Part shown: positions 32,031 through 35,298 of the stretch, piece after piece
Layout: each line of letters starts with the position of its first letter
Numbering within the stretch: the stretch's first letter is position 1
Source: an uncultured Bacteroidia bacterium
GTDB lineage: Bacteria; Bacteroidota; Bacteroidia; Bacteroidales; Prolixibacteraceae
Assembly (NCBI GenBank): GCA_903923905.1
Contig: CAIXZH010000071.1
Span: forward strand, 1 to 35,298
Direction of reading: 5' to 3'
Length of the DNA: 35,298 nt
Translations under genes and position numbers: made by a program
The notes under the pieces: model-generated
The model's input: only the letters and a program-made list of their open reading frames with translations
Databases searched by the model: none
Told to the model about the DNA's origin: nothing

Positions 32031-32743
32031 TACCTCAGGCACTCTTTATATTTGAGTATCGTCAGTTCCAGCCCAAGGTATAAAGCATCCGAAATCAGTG
32101 CATGACCAATGGAAACTTCAAGCAGATTGGGGATTGACTGGTTAAAAAACCTTAAATTCTGCAGACTCAGATCGTGCCCTGCATTGACTCCCAGTTTAAG
32201 ATCTTCGGCTGCTCTGGCTGCCAGCAAAAATGAACTGATTGCCAGATCAGGATTGAAAGGGTAAGCTGTTGCATAGGGCTCCGTGTAAAGTTCGATCCGA
32301 TCGGCACCGATAAGCGAAGCACCCTCTATCATCTTAACTTCAGCTCCAACAAACAGCGAGACGCGGATTCCCGCAGCTTTCAACTCAGAAACGATATCGG
32401 TTAACAATCCCCGGTGTGCAATGGTATCCCATCCGGCATTTGAAGTAATGGCGTCATGAGCATCCGGAACCAGGGTAACCTGGTCAGGCAATACCTCAAG
32501 TACCAGGTCGAGAAAGGACCGGCCAGGATAACCTTCGATGTTGAATTCTGTGGTTATGATTGGTTTTAAGTCTCTTACATCTGAATAGCGGATGTGTCGT
32601 TCGTCCGGACGTGGATGAACAGTGATCCCTTCCGCCCCAAATTCTTCGCAATTTATTGCTGCAAGTTTAACATTTGGGATATTTCCCTGCCGGGTGTTTC
32701 GCAGTGTTGCTATTTTATTTATATTTACGCTTAAACGTGCCAT
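32030..32743 (-). CDS. pdxJ: Pyridoxine 5'-phosphate synthase
   Basis: A 237-residue TIM-barrel enzyme. Family regions: LSVNINKIATLRNTRQGN at the N-terminus, CEEFGAEGITVHPRPDERHI with the conserved His and Glu, FNIEGYPGRSFLDLV, LVPDAHDAITSNAGWD, SLFVGAEVKMI and LGVNAGHDLSLQNLRFF with a second catalytic His. It joins 1-deoxyxylulose 5-phosphate with 3-amino-2-oxopropyl phosphate to make pyridoxine phosphate, the ring-forming step of vitamin B6 synthesis. Threonine synthase, also in this window, depends on that cofactor. It is divergent from the CBS-nadK pair and overlaps the hydrolase start. Confidence 0.97.
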   Translation of the reverse strand: MARLSVNINKIATLRNTRQGNIPNVKLAAINCEEFGAEGITVHPRPDERHIRYSDVRDLKPIITTEFNIEGYPGRSFLDLVLEVLPDQVTLVPDAHDAITSNAGWDTIAHRGLLTDIVSELKAAGIRVSLFVGAEVKMIEGASLIGADRIELYTEPYATAYPFNPDLAISSFLLAARAAEDLKLGVNAGHDLSLQNLRFFNQSIPNLLEVSIGHALISDALYLGLELTILKYKECLR

Positions 32744-32816
32744 AGTTTTGTTTCACTGATTTGGTGTGCAATTTACAACTTTGAATCGGTTTTTTATAAC
32801 AAAAAATTCTAGTATC

Positions 32817-33488
32817 GTGATAGCCGAAAATCTGATTTCTGAATCAATTCCTACCGTCACTCCCGACGAGATTGGTTCCAAGGTGCTTACACTCATGGAG
32901 ATATTCCGGGTTGCACATCTTCCTGTTGTCGTTGGAAAAGATTATTTTGGAGTAGTTTCTGACAAGGAAATTTATGATGCTGAAAACTTCGACGAAAAGA
33001 TTGAAAAGTACATCAGCCCAAATCTTTTGCAACCACATGTCCATGTCAATCAGCATATCTTTGAAGTGGCAGGTGTTGCCTTGGGATGTGGAGTATCTAT
33101 CGTTCCTGTGCTTGAACCGGATCATTCCTATATTGGATCGATCACCCGAACTGATCTTGCCTTTAAACTGGCTGAACTGTTTTCGTCTAATGAACCTGGC
33201 GGTATCATTGTGCTGGAACTTACAGAGGTTAACTACTCCCTGTCACAGATTGCACAGATTATCGAGGGGAATGACGCACGTATTCTGAGCCTGTATATTC
33301 ATAAACCTTCTCCATCCTCCAAGGAACTTGATGTCACCATAAAAGTAAATGTAGTGGATCTTTCAGGAATTATTCAGACTTTTGCGCGCTATGATTACCT
33401 GATTAAAGCGACCTATATGGATCAATCACAGATTAGAACGCTTTTTGATGACCGTTATGATCAATTTATGAGATATATAAATGTCTAA
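32817..33488 (+). CDS. CBS domain-containing protein
   Basis: About 223 residues from the GTG at 32817, which gives MIAENLISESIPTVTPDE, the usual beginning of this Bacteroidota family. The frame also has a GTG at 32766, but the extra 17 residues look non-conserved and that start would leave only 22 nt before the divergent pdxJ. Two CBS motifs occupy about 1-130 (VLTLMEIFRVAHLPVVVGKDYFGVVSD, and VGLE-like sequence VSIVPVLEPDHSYIGSITRTDL). The second half (about 135-215) has an ACT-like pattern (GIIVLELTEVNYSLSQIAQI). CBS pairs bind adenine nucleotides, so a regulatory role is likely. nadK begins 15 nt later, which makes sensing of energy or adenylate status an attractive but unproven idea. Confidence 0.9.
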   Translation: MIAENLISESIPTVTPDEIGSKVLTLMEIFRVAHLPVVVGKDYFGVVSDKEIYDAENFDEKIEKYISPNLLQPHVHVNQHIFEVAGVALGCGVSIVPVLEPDHSYIGSITRTDLAFKLAELFSSNEPGGIIVLELTEVNYSLSQIAQIIEGNDARILSLYIHKPSPSSKELDVTIKVNVVDLSGIIQTFARYDYLIKATYMDQSQIRTLFDDRYDQFMRYINV

Positions 33489-33503
33489 CATTCAGATATA
33501 TAA

Positions 33504-34382
33504 ATGAGAATAGCGGTCTTTGGAAGAAATATTAATCCGGTTTTTTACGATAGTTTGAAACGTTTGTTCGCCATTTTGCATCTACATCAGGTGGAGGTCG
33601 TGGTATATCGCCCTTTTTTAGAATATATGTACCGTGAAATTGCTTTCAAACCTGAAAAATTAACCGTCTTCTCGAACCATAAGGAATTGCAGAATGTCGA
33701 TTTTTTCTTCAGTATTGGTGGTGACGGAGCATTCCTGGAAGCAATTTCATTAGTCCGGGATTCTGGAATACCGATGGTTGGTATCAATAGCGGACGACTC
33801 GGTTTCCTGGCAGATGTGGCTCAACAAGAACTTGAAAGTGCTCTTGAGCGTTTCTTTGATGCGAAATACTATCTGCAACCCCGTTCTTTGATTAAGCTTG
33901 AAACAGATATTCAGTTGTTCTCTGATTTTCCCTATGCCTTGAACGAGTTTACTGTACATAAACAGGATACTTCTCAAATGATTACGGTGCATGTTGAGGT
34001 TGGCGGTGACTATTTAAACTCCTATTGGGCAGATGGTTTAATTATTTCCACTCCTACCGGTTCAACCGCCTACTCATTGGCTGTAGGAGGCCCGATTATT
34101 ACTCCAACGGCTGCAAATTTTATCATTGCACCTATCGCTCCGCATAATCTGGCGATTCGGCCGGTGGTCATTTCGGATAATGAAGAGATCAAACTCAGAG
34201 TCGAGGGGAGAGGCGAACGGTACCTGGCTTCACTCGATTCCCGATCGGATGCCTTTGGAGCGAATATTGAGATGAGACTAAGTAAAGCTGATTTTTCAAT
34301 AAATGTTTTACAGTTTGATAATCAGTCATTTTATAGTACACTTCGGAATAAGTTAATGTGGGGGATCGACAAGCGGAATTGA
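33504..34382 (+). CDS. nadK: NAD kinase
   Basis: A 292-residue enzyme of the PpnK/NAD kinase family. The catalytic GGDG is at 72-75 in FFSIGGDGAFLEAI, followed by GINSGRLGFLADV, ALNEFTVHK (the NE pair that contacts the substrate) and ISTPTGSTAYSLAVGGP with the conserved Gly-rich turn. It phosphorylates NAD to NADP with ATP in the cytoplasm. Length and motif order are normal. It starts 15 nt after the CBS gene and is probably co-transcribed; this CBS-nadK pair, with pdxJ next to it and a DUF6089 gene after it, is an order I know from Bacteroidota chromosomes. Confidence 0.98.
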   Translation: MRIAVFGRNINPVFYDSLKRLFAILHLHQVEVVVYRPFLEYMYREIAFKPEKLTVFSNHKELQNVDFFFSIGGDGAFLEAISLVRDSGIPMVGINSGRLGFLADVAQQELESALERFFDAKYYLQPRSLIKLETDIQLFSDFPYALNEFTVHKQDTSQMITVHVEVGGDYLNSYWADGLIISTPTGSTAYSLAVGGPIITPTAANFIIAPIAPHNLAIRPVVISDNEEIKLRVEGRGERYLASLDSRSDAFGANIEMRLSKADFSINVLQFDNQSFYSTLRNKLMWGIDKRN

Positions 34383-34464
34383 TCAGATTTATCGGTTCCG
34401 ACTGCGGATCTAATTTTTATCCGTTAAATTTTGTCCGAAAAAGGGGAAATTAGGGTTAATCTAT

Positions 34465-34472
34465 TACTTTTG
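34465..34472 (+). promoter_or_regulatory. Possible -7 element for the DUF6089 gene
   Basis: TACTTTTG fits TAnnTTTG and sits 71 nt before the ATG at 34544. No TTTG is found at the expected distance upstream, so the assignment is weak. The 161-nt gap after nadK holds no other clear signal. Confidence 0.35.
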
Positions 34473-34543
34473 TAACCTTTAGTAAAAAGAGGTTAGATCT
34501 TATTGTTGGATTTTTTTGATAAATTGATTGAATATTATTGCAA

Positions 34544-35298
34544 ATGAAAAAGTTGATAGTAGTCATAATGCTCATCTTGTCAGTTGGTTGCGCCATGGCG
34601 CAGCATACGGCAGATTTGGGAGTACAGGTTGGAGCTGCGACTTATTGGGGAGATATTCATAATGTCAATACACTCAAATCGATTACTCCTGTAGTCGGAG
34701 TTTTAGGCCGCTGGAATTTCAACAAGCGTTTGGCCGTAAGAGGGCAGCTGCTCACAGGAAATCTAAGTGCTGACGGATTTTATAAAGGTGCTTTAATTGG
34801 TCAGTCCGGATATAGACCCATTACAACTCCTGCCACATTTCCGGCGGATCCTAATTATGTCTACAATTTTAAACGGAATTTCCAGACTGCCGAGGCTTTA
34901 CTGGAATTTAATTTCCGTAATTATAAATTGGGAAAAATGAAAAAGGAGGCTTTTACCCCTTTTGTAACCTTGGGTTTGGGGGTTTTCTATTCCAGAGCGC
35001 CACGGACTGGCTCTTTTATTCTTGATCCTACACCTTCAACTGCAGTAGGTGTTATCCCTGCTTTATATCCGCCCTATTTAGGTCCAGCTGGAACCACCAA
35101 CTCTAAATTGACAAATGGTTTTGATGTTTCAACCCTCACCATTCCTGTAGGAGCCGGGTTGAAATTTAATATTACCAAACGGTTAGGCGGCATGGCAGAG
35201 GTTATTATTAGGAAGACGTTCTCAGACAACATTGACAACCTGAATGACCCGTCTCGGTATCTGGCCACTTCAGGACCTTCCTATGCAGCGGCAAAAAC
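34544..35298 (+). CDS. DUF6089 family outer-membrane beta-barrel protein, 3' partial
   Basis: ATG at 34544 opens a frame with no stop up to the window edge, giving 251 codons. It begins with a signal peptide (KKLIVVIMLILSVGCAMAQ; a Cys lies within it, but the AMAQ end favours ordinary cleavage). The mature part starts ADLGVQVGAATYWGDIH, a recurrent opening for this Bacteroidota family, then has barrel-like strands (LGRWNFNKRLAVRGQLLTG, AEALLEFNFRNYKLG, FTPFVTLGLGVFYSR, IPVGAGLKFNI). The segment DNLNDP is also familiar from the family. Its position after nadK matches gene order around uppS and bamA in related genomes, which would continue beyond this window. Function is unknown. Confidence 0.85.
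   Translation, partial: MKKLIVVIMLILSVGCAMAQHTADLGVQVGAATYWGDIHNVNTLKSITPVVGVLGRWNFNKRLAVRGQLLTGNLSADGFYKGALIGQSGYRPITTPATFPADPNYVYNFKRNFQTAEALLEFNFRNYKLGKMKKEAFTPFVTLGLGVFYSRAPRTGSFILDPTPSTAVGVIPALYPPYLGPAGTTNSKLTNGFDVSTLTIPVGAGLKFNITKRLGGMAEVIIRKTFSDNIDNLNDPSRYLATSGPSYAAAK

Noticed and set aside
1-35298. CRISPR arrays, tRNA or rRNA genes, transposases, phage or defence genes
   Set aside because: No regularly spaced direct repeats, no recognisable RNA gene, and no integrase, transposase, nuclease or toxin-antitoxin signature was seen among the credible genes.

Overview
The window looks like a chromosomal segment of a Bacteroidota bacterium, probably a Bacteroidales/Marinilabiliales-type polysaccharide degrader. 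This rests on family content: DUF4294 and DUF6089 proteins, a NagB-LmbE fusion, the thrA-apgM-thrC gene order, and the pdxJ/CBS/nadK/DUF6089 neighbourhood. It also rests on Bacteroidota-type promoters (TTTG, about 19-23 nt, TAnnTTTG) and on start codons without obvious Shine-Dalgarno sequences. No ribosomal RNA, tRNA, CRISPR array, transposase or phage gene was recognised. The genus cannot be named from the sequence alone.

Region 1 (1-15040) is carbohydrate catabolism. A 5'-truncated multi-pass membrane protein on the + strand ends at a strong hairpin terminator. Facing it is a long minus-strand run, in transcription order: SMP-30/gluconolactonase-like protein, GH3 with a PA14 insert, DUF4294 protein, NagB-LmbE fusion, GHL10 (family 10-like) glycosyl hydrolase, and two GH2 enzymes. 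Most of the enzymes carry export signals, while NagB-LmbE is cytoplasmic. The set suggests release of sugars, perhaps amino sugars, outside the cytoplasm and their entry into central metabolism. No SusC/SusD pair is present, so this is not a complete classical polysaccharide utilisation locus. A 600-nt gap upstream of the GH3 gene holds a Bacteroidota-type promoter and seven REP-like palindromes in both orientations.

Region 2 (15041-19672) holds a tiny Lys/Glu-rich ORF behind a promoter-like site, then a DEAD-box-type RNA helicase with a DEVD motif, a VF530-type DNA-binding protein and an ICMT-like membrane methyltransferase. The last gene overlaps the tail of a convergent clpS by 61 nt. A TPR-SPOR protein lies upstream of clpS on the minus strand.

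Region 3 (19673-26396) is housekeeping: bcp and recA with an intrinsic terminator, then thrA (aspartate kinase/homoserine dehydrogenase), an apgM-type gene in the position expected for homoserine kinase, and thrC. Together these form an aspartate-to-threonine operon in which no GHMP-type thrB is seen.

Region 4 (26455-35298) has an outer-membrane beta-barrel gene divergent from an S9 peptidase lipoprotein gene. A second palindrome cluster follows, then malQ. A compact set of overlapping genes comes next (malQ stop/hydrolase stop; hydrolase start/pdxJ stop as TAATG), and then the divergent CBS-nadK pair. The window ends inside a DUF6089 outer-membrane protein gene.

I found no defence system or clearly new multi-gene machinery. 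The least ordinary features are the two palindrome clusters, the terminator hairpin that encodes a protein C-terminus, and the NagB-LmbE fusion that lacks a canonical catalytic aspartate.
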